Positions 30,853-39,831 of a stretch of 39,909 nucleotides of DNA are shown here, one piece after another. The position numbers and the translations under genes are program-made. The DNA lies in contig NZ_JAAXLT010000105.1 in assembly GCF_013285555.1 (NCBI RefSeq), positions 1 through 39,909 on the forward strand, given 5' to 3'. The notes beneath the pieces are model-generated. The model was given only the letters and a program-made list of their open reading frames with translations, made no database searches and was not told where the DNA came from. Source of the DNA: Candidatus Cyanaurora vandensis (lineage in GTDB: Bacteria > Cyanobacteriota > Cyanobacteriia > Gloeobacterales > Anthocerotibacteraceae). Each line of letters starts with the position of its first letter. Position 1 is the first letter of the stretch.

Positions 30853-31104
30853 ATGTCTCGCTTTGCTGCTCTTTCCCCCTCCCGTGTTACTGCCTCCTAT
30901 GAGGCTGGGTTCACTTATGTGGTGTTCAGAAATGATTTGGGGCTGGTTGATGCTGTTAATTATCTTCCGACTGGTCAAGTGGTCCCTTACACCAACAGGG
31001 ACCACCCAATGACGGAACAACTGATTGCGTGGATGCAGGTGAATCAAACCATTGACTTTAGCCCTGCACCCAGTGGGTATGAGTATGCACCCGCGTTCTA
31101 CTAA
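30853..31104 (+). CDS. Small phage protein, unknown function
   Basis: 83 residues from ATG 30853, with AAGGAG upstream. The sequence (starting SRFAALSPSRVTASYEAGF) has an alternating hydrophobic pattern, TYVVFRNDLGLVDAVNYLPTG, suggesting a small beta-rich protein, and ends aromatic (YEYAPAFY). No family recognised. It lies in the neck/tail region, so a structural or assembly role is likely. Confidence 0.6.
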   Translation: MSRFAALSPSRVTASYEAGFTYVVFRNDLGLVDAVNYLPTGQVVPYTNRDHPMTEQLIAWMQVNQTIDFSPAPSGYEYAPAFY

Positions 31105-31118
31105 GGAGCCCAGGCAAC

Positions 31119-31274
31119 ATGCAAGAACAATACTGCTTACTTCAACCGGTCCAGACTAACAGTGGAGTGCTGATTTCAGGATGGATTTATCCGGCTGAGC
31201 TCGTGCCTGACTGGGCCAAAGCTGACCCTGCAATTGCTATTCGTGTCGAGGAGGACCCGGATGCCCACAGCTAA
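31119..31274 (+). CDS. Small phage protein (51 residues), unknown function
   Basis: ATG 31119 has AAGGAG 10 bp upstream, and the stop overlaps the start of the tail tube gene by 14 bp. The product (MQEQYCLLQPVQTNSGVLIS, then GWIYPAELVPDWA) is followed by an acidic end (IAIRVEEDPDAHS). No family recognised. Its frame and spacing fit the operon pattern. Confidence 0.55.
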   Translation: MQEQYCLLQPVQTNSGVLISGWIYPAELVPDWAKADPAIAIRVEEDPDAHS

Positions 31275-32046
31275 CGAGACGTTCTACAACCGCTTCATTG
31301 GCGGGAAATGTTTTTTTAAGACAGATGCGGGAGCTTTGCTCTCCATCCCTACGTGCACTCCGGTTCTAGATCCCGGTATCTCTGAGGAGACTCAGATGAC
31401 TTTATCCAACACGGGACGGATGATTCCTGTAGACCAGTACATCACCCAGGAATCCGCGCAGCTTGAGGTGAAGTTTGGTGCGGGGATTCACAACCCCAGC
31501 ATCATGGAGATGCAACTAGGCCGGCTTTTCGGGACTATTAATAAAGTCGTAACAGTACGCAACCAGTTCGTAGTACCAGCTAGTCTGAGCTATCCTGCAG
31601 CAGTTACTGGGACTCTGGGTTTCGGACTCGTAGCGGATTCGGCATTATGCTCGCTGAGTGCGGCTAATGGGACGACTACCCAATTGACGCGAGTAGCTAG
31701 TGCTGGCTCTCCAGTACTTACGGCTAGTCAGTTTTATCAGGTCGTCAACGGAGGTTTCACTTTTCACGCCGCCGCCGCTGGCTTGGTTGCCACCTGGGAG
31801 GCCGCTCTCCCCTCTGCATCTGTGCTAGCTCTATCAGCAAGTTTGATTGGGAATTATTCAATCCTGGGGTACTGGATTGATAAATTCGCAAGGGTTTGGC
31901 GGTTTGAGTGCCCCCAAGCGCAGTCGGTCAAGAAATCCAAAATCGATCCAGGGGCACAGGAGACCTCTCTAACTTTTAATCTCTTCCCGACGGCGGGGGT
32001 TGATTTGCCCTACAGCATTGATTACACCGGCGTGATTCTAGGTTAG
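31261..32046 (+). CDS. Probable major tail tube protein
   Basis: 261 residues from ATG 31261, chosen because GAGGAGG sits about 8 bp upstream. The protein begins PTANETFYNRFIGGKCFFKT and is strand-rich with small domains: PVLDPGISEETQMTLSNTGRM, GTLGFGLVADSALCSL, QVVNGGFTFHAAAAGLVATW, then ILGYWIDKFARVWRFECPQA, and a final QETSLTFNLFPTAGVDLPYSIDY. Size and placement before a chaperone-like gene and the tape measure gene match a siphovirus tail tube. No sheath gene is adjacent. Direct sequence similarity to a named family is not clear. Confidence 0.6.
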   Translation: MPTANETFYNRFIGGKCFFKTDAGALLSIPTCTPVLDPGISEETQMTLSNTGRMIPVDQYITQESAQLEVKFGAGIHNPSIMEMQLGRLFGTINKVVTVRNQFVVPASLSYPAAVTGTLGFGLVADSALCSLSAANGTTTQLTRVASAGSPVLTASQFYQVVNGGFTFHAAAAGLVATWEAALPSASVLALSASLIGNYSILGYWIDKFARVWRFECPQAQSVKKSKIDPGAQETSLTFNLFPTAGVDLPYSIDYTGVILG

Positions 32047-32048
32047 CC

Positions 32049-32684
32049 ATGCTTGAAATCACTCTACCGGGGGGTCAGAGAGAGTTGCTGAGGCCCCCTA
32101 CCCAACGGAACCTCCCGGATGTGCTGGCGCTATTAGAGCAACTCAAAAAGTTGCACTACCAACTAGGTCTCGGAATTGGGCAAACGCTGTTGCATCCGTG
32201 GGGTGCCCTATGTACCCGGCGAATTATGGCAATGCTACCGGTGGTTGGGGGCGGCCCTGCCACCACCATACTTGAAGCTCTAGTAGCCTGGGGGGCGGAG
32301 GCTAAGGATTTTGAAAAATGGCAGGCTCTAACCGAGAGCCTTTTTATTGGGGTGGGCAGCCAGCCTAGCTTGATTGAGAAGTTGCTGTTGGCTGATTTAC
32401 AGCAGGGTGACACGCAAAAAAATGACGGAAACATGATGCCGCCTGCCAAAGATGCGGAGGGGCGGCTACTTGCCCAACTGATCTTGCTGGTTGGGGGGCA
32501 AGGCGCACTAGCACTCTGGGGAGAACTAAGTGCGGGTCAACTCCAGGGGCTATTTGCTGAGTACAACACACTGTTAAATCCAGTGCAGTCCCAGCGAGAT
32601 TGGGCGGAGCAGATGTTCCGCGCCGCGCCCCAGGGAGTCCTGGCAACATTCGATGATGATATCCACCGCTGGATGGCGGACTAA
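32049..32684 (+). CDS. Probable tail assembly chaperone
   Basis: 211 residues directly before the tape measure gene, which is the usual slot for the tail chaperone. It starts MLEITLPGGQRELLRPPTQRN, LPDVLALLEQLKKL, and is helical throughout. Around codons 122-126 there is A-AAA-AAT in the reading frame (about 32416-32422), a -1 slippery heptamer form; slipping would end the protein after about seven codons at a TGA. The first half and second half are separated by a polar stretch there (DTQKNDGNMMPPAKDAEG). The chaperone call rests on position; slippage is a hypothesis. Confidence 0.5.
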   Translation: MLEITLPGGQRELLRPPTQRNLPDVLALLEQLKKLHYQLGLGIGQTLLHPWGALCTRRIMAMLPVVGGGPATTILEALVAWGAEAKDFEKWQALTESLFIGVGSQPSLIEKLLLADLQQGDTQKNDGNMMPPAKDAEGRLLAQLILLVGGQGALALWGELSAGQLQGLFAEYNTLLNPVQSQRDWAEQMFRAAPQGVLATFDDDIHRWMAD

Positions 32685-32686
32685 TC

Positions 32687-35233
32687 GTGGCAGACCAAGA
32701 CCTCAGCCTAAAAATTAAGCTGCTGGCTCAAGACGAAGTTAGTGCAACGATTAAAAAGGCGATTACCGAACTCGAAAAACTGGGGGATATCAAAGGCGCG
32801 GATAAACTCCGCCAACAATTGAAACAAATTGAGCAGGGGCTAGGAGGTATCAAGGAGCAGGCCAAAGTTAGCGATGCTGCCTTGGTCCAGCTCACAGCCC
32901 AAGCCAGCCAAGCCTTCACCGGGCTGGCTTCATCGGCACTCCAGACGAATCTGCAATTTGAAAAGCTACGCACTACCCTCAAAACCACCCTAGGCAGTGA
33001 GGGAGCCGCTGACCGAGCCTTTGCTACCATCCAAAGCTTTGCCGCCAGTACCCCGTTTCAGGTCAGTCAAGTCACGGAGGCGTACATCAGCCTCAAAAAT
33101 CGTGGCCTAGAACCAACCAATAAACTGCTCACCGAATTGGGTGACCTTGCTGGTTCGCAGGGCAAGGATCTACAACAGGTGATAGAGGCCTTCCTTGATG
33201 CCACTACGGGGGAGTTTGAGCGGCTTAAAGAGTTTGGCATTCAGGCCAGTAGCTCTGGTGATCAAGTCACCCTGGCATTCAAGGGAGTAAGTCAGACCGT
33301 AGCTAAAACCCCAGAGGCGATCGCTAAAGTAATCAGCAGCTTTGGGGAGCTTAAGGGTGTGGCTGGTGGGATGGAGGCCCAGGCTCAGACGCTAGGAGGG
33401 CAACTCTCGAATTTGCAGGATAATGCCGACCGGGTAGCAGTCACCCTTGGCGGGCCATTTTTAGATGTATTAAATAAGGCTTTAACCTCCTTTAATAGCC
33501 TGCCCCAGCCGGTACAAAATGTCGGCGGCGGATTAATTTTCCTCGGTGGCGCGGTAGTAACCGCTACTACCGCTTGGGCAGGATTGTCGGCCCTGGGGGT
33601 TCCTGCCCTGCTTGGCAGCATAGCTATAGGTGCGGGAGCCGCAGCCGCAGTCTTGGCTCCCTATGCGGTAGTCGCGGCCTCGGCGGGTGCTGCTACCTAT
33701 GGGCTTTACCAAGCCATGAAGAATTTACGCATCAATGAATTCGCTGATGATGTCAACAACGGTGCCTCTCGGCTGGGTAATTTGGCCCAACAGCTTGGGC
33801 GAGTGGCTCAACAGCAGCGGGAGGGCAAGCCCTTAAACCAAGCACTGGTGAGCTCCATCCGGGAGCAAATCGCCGCTGAGCAAGACCGACTAAATGAGCA
33901 AATCCGGGCTAATGCCATCACAGAGCCAGCCGCCCAAGCGCAACTTGTGGCCCTAGCCAAGCTGGAGCAGATGCTAGGGGGCATTACAGCAGCTGATAAG
34001 AAAAGAGGGCAGACCGCGACTGAGGTGGCGGAAGAGGTCAGACAAGCGGCTATAACGCAGGTAGAAGCTCTCCAGAGCATTGCTGAAAAAGCAGAGATTG
34101 CCCAGCAACTGGATTTGGTGAGATTGCAGCAGGATCTCAATCAGAAGCTTGTAGAGCAAGAAGGTTTCGAGATTCGGCGTGCTGAAATTAATCTGGCTGG
34201 CAAGGAGAAACAGTTAGCAATAGCCCAGGAGCCGCGTTACCAGCAAGTAAAAATCACTGGGGAGGGTAGTAAAGAGGTACTCGCGCTAGATAAGGCAATC
34301 GCGCAGAGCCGCCTAGAAATTGCACAGTCGTTGACTGAGCGAATGCTTGCCGAGGAAGCCAAGCGTAAGCCTCTGGAGGATTTCGGTAAGTCGGTGCTAG
34401 ATCTAAGTAATGTAACTGAGGAAACTCCTTTTGGGTCTCCGACTAACCCCCTTACTGGTGAGGGTGGGCCGAAGACCTACGACCAAGTTGCCGCCGATGT
34501 TGAAGCCCAGTACAAGCACACGATGGAGCTAGCCGAAGCTCAGTCAATCGTCCGGCAGGAAGTATTTTCGACTAATCATCAATATGTAGAGGCGGTAAAT
34601 TTAATCGAGCAAGCAGCCAATCAGCAAGAAAAGCTAAATTCCTCAATTAAAACTACTCAGGTGAATTTACAAGGGGCTGTGGAATCAGCTCAGATCTTGG
34701 GCTCTGCGCTTGAAGCCGCTTCAGGAGGCACTAGCCAGAAACTTCTTTTCAACGGAAACGAATTTCTGGAAAACTTTTATCTCAACCCCAGAACAAATGT
34801 CGGGTTCCAGAATCCCAATCAGCCAATGGGGTCAGGTTCGAGCGGGATGGAGGCCTTTTTCCGAGCAAACGCCAACCTAATCGGCCTTGGAGCTTATATG
34901 CCCATGCCCTTTGCCAGTGGGGGGATTGTTTCTCCTCGGGTTGGCGGCACGGTGGCGCGGATTGGCGAGGCCGGGAGTGCCGAATTGGTCTTGCCGTTAA
35001 ATCGCCAGGGCGGGGCTTTCTTAGCTGCGAGCTTGGGGGCGATGCAAATTCCTGGAGGGCAGAATCAAGCCTCTAACCAGGAATTGCTAGCGGCAATCCG
35101 GGGGCTGGGGAAATCACTTGCTAATCAGCCTCGCGGGGATATCACGATAAATGGGGCGGATGATGTGACTGGGACGGTCATGCGGGTGATGGAGCACCGT
35201 GCCCGAGAGCAGTATCGGAGTATGAAGAACTAA
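32687..35233 (+). CDS. Tape measure protein
   Basis: 848 residues from GTG 32687. Features: a coiled-coil N-terminus (ATIKKAITELEKLGDIKGADKLRQQLKQIEQG), the tape-measure segment FEKLRTTLKTTLGSEGAADRAFATIQSFAASTPFQVSQVTEAYISLKNRGLEPT, GDLAGSQGKDLQQVIEAFLDATTGEFERLKEFGIQ, a hydrophobic stretch at about 277-340 (GGGLIFLGGAVVTATTAWAG, IAIGAGAAAAVLAPYAVVAA), further coiled coils, and a C-terminus typical of tape measures (FASGGIVSPRVGGTVARIGEAGSAELVLPL). It sets tail length; at about 1.5 angstrom per residue the tail would be near 125 nm. Its stop overlaps the next ATG. Confidence 0.9.
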   Translation: MADQDLSLKIKLLAQDEVSATIKKAITELEKLGDIKGADKLRQQLKQIEQGLGGIKEQAKVSDAALVQLTAQASQAFTGLASSALQTNLQFEKLRTTLKTTLGSEGAADRAFATIQSFAASTPFQVSQVTEAYISLKNRGLEPTNKLLTELGDLAGSQGKDLQQVIEAFLDATTGEFERLKEFGIQASSSGDQVTLAFKGVSQTVAKTPEAIAKVISSFGELKGVAGGMEAQAQTLGGQLSNLQDNADRVAVTLGGPFLDVLNKALTSFNSLPQPVQNVGGGLIFLGGAVVTATTAWAGLSALGVPALLGSIAIGAGAAAAVLAPYAVVAASAGAATYGLYQAMKNLRINEFADDVNNGASRLGNLAQQLGRVAQQQREGKPLNQALVSSIREQIAAEQDRLNEQIRANAITEPAAQAQLVALAKLEQMLGGITAADKKRGQTATEVAEEVRQAAITQVEALQSIAEKAEIAQQLDLVRLQQDLNQKLVEQEGFEIRRAEINLAGKEKQLAIAQEPRYQQVKITGEGSKEVLALDKAIAQSRLEIAQSLTERMLAEEAKRKPLEDFGKSVLDLSNVTEETPFGSPTNPLTGEGGPKTYDQVAADVEAQYKHTMELAEAQSIVRQEVFSTNHQYVEAVNLIEQAANQQEKLNSSIKTTQVNLQGAVESAQILGSALEAASGGTSQKLLFNGNEFLENFYLNPRTNVGFQNPNQPMGSGSSGMEAFFRANANLIGLGAYMPMPFASGGIVSPRVGGTVARIGEAGSAELVLPLNRQGGAFLAASLGAMQIPGGQNQASNQELLAAIRGLGKSLANQPRGDITINGADDVTGTVMRVMEHRAREQYRSMKN

Positions 35234-38200
35234 TGCCCAGCGGTATTGGTACGACGATTGAGTTGATTCTGCCCGCCGTGGGGCTGCGGCTTGCCTATGG
35301 GCCGCGAAATTTCTTGGATACAGCTACCTTGTTGAGTTGCCGCCGCTATTGGGCTACAGAGTCCCAAATCCAGGTTTTGATATCTCAGCAAGGGAATCTT
35401 GCTAGTACCAAATTTCTAGCGGAGCCTTCCTTCGTTTGGAGTTTGAGCTTGCTCCTGAACGAGACCGAAATCCGCGAATTCGAGTTACTTCACCATGAGC
35501 ACCAATCGCTTTTGCGGGCACAGCACCAGCGGGCCTATGTAGATTTGGCTGATATGCGCGAAGCTTTTGTTGAAACTCCGACGAAAACCCGCACCCTTGC
35601 GCCGGGAGCTACCCTTGATTCCGCGCCAACTACGGGCGCGGTGAAATACCCAGCCGTCTACCGAGTACTGCTGAGCTGGGATGGTCGGGCCGAGCCTTGG
35701 GGGAATGGGCGGGTGCTGATTGTCGCCAGTGCCCAGGAGGTTGTGCCCACGGGTGCCGCATCCACAAAAGCTGTTCTGAATATGGCTCTACGGGCGTATC
35801 AAGTCTTGGTAGGGGTGCAGGATGTCACGGCCTATGTAAATAAATTCACTGTGGGAATGCCGACCGTTGATCCCCTCTCGGGAGTTCTCCCTTGGTCTGG
35901 GGAAATGGAGCTGCACGGTCAGGCGGGCTCTTTAATCGCACTAGATGCGCTCAATTTAGATGAGCGCACCAACTCGCTGTGGGTCGCTGGGCAGGACGTA
36001 ACGCTTCTGCTCCGTAATGCCCAGGGCAGTTATAAGCAGCTCTGGACCGGGAAAATTCAAACCTATTGGTATGACGAGGAGAGTGGGCTAGGCCGCTGTG
36101 AACTAGCTTGTCTTCTGGGTTTCAATAATTATCGGACCCCCGCCCGGTACGTGGACGGAATTTTGGTAGATGGGGCCTCCATCACCGTAGGTCGCCTACG
36201 CTCACAAATTGCGGAGAGTGCGCTGTTGTTGGCGGGGGTGCCTGCCGCAGCTATAAATACTCCGCTTACTGGCCCACTGGCGGAGGTGATCGGTTTTCCT
36301 ATCGTCAATTTTCAAGGCAGTTTAATTGAGTTGGCTGGGCAGTTGGTTGGGCCACTCAATTATTATCTTTGGGTTGATAAATTTGGTGTTATTCAGTTTT
36401 TAAGTGATTCGGATAACGCACCAGTTCCCTCACTGGTGCGCTCTCGGGCTGAGGTTGATGTCTATAAGCGGCAACCGCTCACTCAAACCCCCCCGAAGTT
36501 GGTCCGTTCCTCGGGCCAGACGCTCACCTATAATGCTGACTACACGAATAACTCAACCCTAGACACAATTACCACTCGTGCAGCGGTAGGTATAGTCCCG
36601 AGTGTCGTTGAAAGTGTCTGGAATACAGATTGGTACGGACTGCCATTAGTATCCAATACTGTGGCTTATCAAAATACTCAGATTATTGGTCAGCGGGTCG
36701 TCCGCGCCACAACTAAGGACCCGAACAGTAATACCTATACTTTGACGGTAACGACCCAAGTGCCCAGGGCTTTGCTCGGGATGCACTATGGGAGCCACAT
36801 TGCAAGCGCTGGGGTCGCAGGCTACAGCGAGTGGGAGAATGTCAGGCTTGCGGGCCATCGCCATCCCAATGTGCAGTCTACGACAGGGATAAGTGCACCG
36901 CTTGTGGGACTACTTGTTCCCGGTGATCCTTTCGGCGGAATGGAACTTGATACTGTGCAGCAAGAGGAGCTAGTTACCCGCCAAGTTGATGTTTTCGCAT
37001 ATGGTTATGATGAGTTGGATCGCTTGATTAATTACTCATTCACCAAGCACTTAACGGCGATAGAAGCCGATATCCGCCCTGCGTTCAAGGACCCGATTCA
37101 CCCAGAGTTTACATTGGGTTTGCAGAGTACCTTACTTCCCTACCTCCAAGAGATTAAAACCTATGGCTATGATGTGACGGGCATTGTGGCGGGGTACACC
37201 TACGCCAAGTGGCAGACCCGCCGCGAACTCCTGATAGTCCGGGATTTTAGTGAGTACGACCTGAGTGAAATTACCCTGAACGCCTACGACCAGAAGTTTG
37301 ACTATCAACGGAGCTTGTTACGTACTTTGTATGAGGTTTCAACCTTTGCAGCGTCAGCAATTCAGCTAGGTAAATATTCTCAAGCTCTAACCCGTACCCT
37401 GCCACGAGTGGTAATCCCCCTGATTTATCCTGGAGCAATCCTGCAGGCATCAGGGGGGACCGCAGGATTGCCGCCCTATGCCCCCTCGGGGGGGAGTCTT
37501 AGTTTCCGTGTGAATCCTTCCGCTCGAAGCGTGGGAAATAGATGGATACTGGGGTTTGGGTCTGAGGCCGGAAATACCACGTCTTACCAGGAGGTACAGG
37601 TTCTCCAGGGCACGACCGTCACTCCGGCGGTCGACCCCTTGCCCACCCAATATCGCTCAGAGAGTTTGGCTGAAATATCCGTCAATTTGAGAGGGACCTG
37701 TGGTTTGGCTCTCAATGCCGGGGATATCTTTTCGCGCCGGGAGCAAGATTTCTCCTCGGCCTATCTGCTGTCGGATGCACAGCATGAGGCCCATGCTACC
37801 GCTTGTGCCCGTTTGATAGCCCAACGCCATTTTGGTTATCAAGTGATCATGCCTATCCCGGATGCTTTCCTGGAGGAATTCGAGCCCTTCGCTAGCGTCT
37901 GGATTCACAATGCAGCCTACAAAATGGAAAGCTGTGTTTTCGCGCTCGAAGGCTCTGAGGCGCGGTTTGGATTTGCGGGGCGATACCTGGGCCAACTTTC
38001 TAGTCCGGTACCGTTCCGCGCTCCCTATCCCGTTTCGGTTCCCACTGGCTCCTTGTCTATATGGGCTTTTCAGCCCCAGATCCTTTATGAGGGGGTACAA
38101 CTCGATCCGGCAACTCAGGTTGGAGCTTATGGAGGGCAGGCACCATACGTGTTTGCTGTGTCGGGTTTACCGCTTGGTCTTGGCTTAGCCGGAGTTTTTA

Positions 38201-38940
38201 TCGGCGGTACCCCTACTCAGGTAGGAGTCTTCACCGCTGCCTTGTCGGTCACGGATGCAGTCGGAGCTACCGCCGCCACGACTTTCACGGTTGCGGTCCA
38301 AGCCAGACCGAGTATGATCCCGCCCTACACCCTGGATCCGGGGGCATTGGGGACTACAACTAGCCTTGCACCGCAAATCTTTAGTGTCGTCCCTGCACAA
38401 GGGGGGGTAGGGGCAACCTTCTTGATTACTGGCCTGAACCTAGGCGGATCGAATGTGACTATCGGCGGTGTAGCTTGTGCGGCTGCCACTGTGGGCTCCC
38501 AGGTTTCTGCTACAGTCCCCCCAGGTGCAACTACAGGTCCCTTGGTGATTACTACCTCTGGCGGTCTCGCTGCTAGTGGGATCTTTACGGTTCTCCCCAT
38601 CCCTGGGATTTCCTCCCTAAACACCTACGTTGCTAAAGTTGGGGACCGAGTGAGAATTTACGGTTCTGGCCTAAACAGCGCCAACAAAGTGCTATTCTCT
38701 GGAGTCTTTTCTCCACAGTTTGCGGTCATTAGTGCTGGAGAGATTTGGGCGCAGGTGCCCGCAATTGTTGCCCCCGGACCGATACAAGTATTTGGCTTGG
38801 GCGGAGCTTCTGCCTCACCACAAGATTTCCGCCTAAGCGATTACGATCTCCTGGCTGCAAGGTCTCTGGGGGATTTTTACAGCTTGGTGGCCTACGTTGA
38901 TGTCCTTGAATTAAGTGTCTTAGGAGATTTAAATGGGTAA
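35233..38940 (+). CDS. Large tail tip/hub protein with C-terminal Ig and IPT/TIG-like domains
   Basis: 1235 residues. The N-terminal third reads like baseplate/distal tail and hub parts (VWSLSLLLNETEIREFELLHHEHQ; VGVQDVTAYVNKFTVGM; GKIQTYWYDEESGLGRCELACLLGFNNYRTP), including a Dit/Tal-like set of beta domains. The middle is long and mixed. From about residue 946 to 1022 there is a putative Ig domain with its typical P-Y-x-F-x-V-S-G-L-P-x-G-L and V-G-x-F-T-x-x-L-S-V-T-D pattern. Two IPT/TIG-like domains follow (about 1046-1122 and 1123-1199; PQIFSVVPAQGGVGATFLIT, then GDRVRIYGSGLNSANKVLFS). Such adhesion domains probably form the host-contact end of the tail. No protease or peptidoglycan-cutting domain is seen. 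Confidence 0.7.
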   Translation: MPSGIGTTIELILPAVGLRLAYGPRNFLDTATLLSCRRYWATESQIQVLISQQGNLASTKFLAEPSFVWSLSLLLNETEIREFELLHHEHQSLLRAQHQRAYVDLADMREAFVETPTKTRTLAPGATLDSAPTTGAVKYPAVYRVLLSWDGRAEPWGNGRVLIVASAQEVVPTGAASTKAVLNMALRAYQVLVGVQDVTAYVNKFTVGMPTVDPLSGVLPWSGEMELHGQAGSLIALDALNLDERTNSLWVAGQDVTLLLRNAQGSYKQLWTGKIQTYWYDEESGLGRCELACLLGFNNYRTPARYVDGILVDGASITVGRLRSQIAESALLLAGVPAAAINTPLTGPLAEVIGFPIVNFQGSLIELAGQLVGPLNYYLWVDKFGVIQFLSDSDNAPVPSLVRSRAEVDVYKRQPLTQTPPKLVRSSGQTLTYNADYTNNSTLDTITTRAAVGIVPSVVESVWNTDWYGLPLVSNTVAYQNTQIIGQRVVRATTKDPNSNTYTLTVTTQVPRALLGMHYGSHIASAGVAGYSEWENVRLAGHRHPNVQSTTGISAPLVGLLVPGDPFGGMELDTVQQEELVTRQVDVFAYGYDELDRLINYSFTKHLTAIEADIRPAFKDPIHPEFTLGLQSTLLPYLQEIKTYGYDVTGIVAGYTYAKWQTRRELLIVRDFSEYDLSEITLNAYDQKFDYQRSLLRTLYEVSTFAASAIQLGKYSQALTRTLPRVVIPLIYPGAILQASGGTAGLPPYAPSGGSLSFRVNPSARSVGNRWILGFGSEAGNTTSYQEVQVLQGTTVTPAVDPLPTQYRSESLAEISVNLRGTCGLALNAGDIFSRREQDFSSAYLLSDAQHEAHATACARLIAQRHFGYQVIMPIPDAFLEEFEPFASVWIHNAAYKMESCVFALEGSEARFGFAGRYLGQLSSPVPFRAPYPVSVPTGSLSIWAFQPQILYEGVQLDPATQVGAYGGQAPYVFAVSGLPLGLGLAGVFIGGTPTQVGVFTAALSVTDAVGATAATTFTVAVQARPSMIPPYTLDPGALGTTTSLAPQIFSVVPAQGGVGATFLITGLNLGGSNVTIGGVACAAATVGSQVSATVPPGATTGPLVITTSGGLAASGIFTVLPIPGISSLNTYVAKVGDRVRIYGSGLNSANKVLFSGVFSPQFAVISAGEIWAQVPAIVAPGPIQVFGLGGASASPQDFRLSDYDLLAARSLGDFYSLVAYVDVLELSVLGDLNG

Positions 38941-39283
38941 TTCATTCGCGCTCGTCATACCCTCGGGGTCCACCAATAATCGCCCTGTAAGGGTAGTAGC
39001 CACGGCTTCGCCCGGTACCCTGGTGCACAATGCAACTTCGTCTCCGGTGGATTTCGATGAAGTAACGCTCGATCTCTATAACACAACGGCGGTGGCCCTA
39101 GAGGTAACTATTGAGTTTGGAGGAACCACGGCCAGTGACCAACTGGTCCTCGTTGTACCCGCCAAAAGTTTGATGAGGGCCGTGGACCAGGGCCGCCTGA
39201 ATAATGGTGCAGTTATCCGGGCATTTTGCCCTACCGCCGGGGTCAACCTAGTGGCGAAAGTTACCCGTGTCCAGGTTTCGTGA
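38933..39283 (+). CDS. Beta-rich tail-associated protein, unknown function
   Basis: 116 residues; ATG 38933 overlaps the hub gene's end by 8 bp. The alternating pattern (NSFALVIPSGSTNNRPVRVV, EVTLDLYNTTAVALEVTIEF, DQLVLVVPAKSLMRAVDQGR, then VIRAFCPTAGVNLVAKVTRV) suggests a compact beta sandwich. No family recognised; a tail tip or receptor-binding accessory is plausible from position. Confidence 0.6.
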   Translation: MGNSFALVIPSGSTNNRPVRVVATASPGTLVHNATSSPVDFDEVTLDLYNTTAVALEVTIEFGGTTASDQLVLVVPAKSLMRAVDQGRLNNGAVIRAFCPTAGVNLVAKVTRVQVS

Positions 39284-39558
39284 TGCCAGTTGTCACAATT
39301 TTTGGGCACTTGATCCAGCAGCAAGCCGCGCACCAGCAGCGGCAGACCAATCGCCAGATCATCCTTGATGCTGCGCCGACTCTGGCGGGGAGTGCGGTGG
39401 GGGTCAGCCAAGGCCGCCTCCTCATCGAGTCCCCGGCGGGCTCCAGGGCTCCGCTCGCTCTAAGTACGGGCCAAAATTCCTTTGCCCCCGGTAGTCCTGT
39501 GCTAATAACCAGCCATCCATCCTCCCCAGCCGCCCTAGGCACGGCGAGGTCTAACTAA
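39283..39558 (+). CDS. Small Gln/Ala-rich phage protein, unknown function
   Basis: 91 residues; ATG 39283 shares a base with the previous stop. It starts with a helical, Gln-rich stretch (LIQQQAAHQQRQTNRQIIL), followed by a low-complexity Gly/Ser/Pro-rich region (SRAPLALSTGQNSFAPGSPV). No family recognised. Placement suggests a virion structural or assembly factor. Confidence 0.55.
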   Translation: MPVVTIFGHLIQQQAAHQQRQTNRQIILDAAPTLAGSAVGVSQGRLLIESPAGSRAPLALSTGQNSFAPGSPVLITSHPSSPAALGTARSN

Positions 39559-39830
39559 TGCTCTTTGGATCTGAGTTCCGGCTTTCGATGGTAGGTTGGC
39601 CTATCCTCACTTACGGACTCAGCCATTTTGATGGCTTAGGCTTACTCCGGCGCAAGCAATCGGCGGGGCAGCTCACAGCCCGGTATACCCCCATCGGCAG
39701 CGCAGTAATATCTGGGCCAGCCCATAAAGATTTATTTGTATTTGATGCGAATCTGTATTTGAGTCAGGCTGATTTTGATTCGCTAAAAGCATTTATTTAT
39801 GAGCATTGGCGTAAGCTGACAAGCATTTAA
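39558..39830 (+). CDS. Phage tail-region protein, unknown function
   Basis: 90 residues; ATG 39558 overlaps the previous TAA (TAATG). The protein (LFGSEFRLSMVGWPILTYGL, then AHKDLFVFDANLYLSQADFD, SLKAFIYEHW) is mixed strand and helix. No family recognised. It is the last complete gene in the window and is coupled to the tail module. Confidence 0.55.
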   Translation: MLFGSEFRLSMVGWPILTYGLSHFDGLGLLRRKQSAGQLTARYTPIGSAVISGPAHKDLFVFDANLYLSQADFDSLKAFIYEHWRKLTSI

Positions 39831-39831
39831 A

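Noticed and set aside
33317-33324. HIP1 octamer GCGATCGC as a meaningful site
   Set aside because: Only one copy was noticed, so it has no positional meaning beyond a weak hint about lineage.
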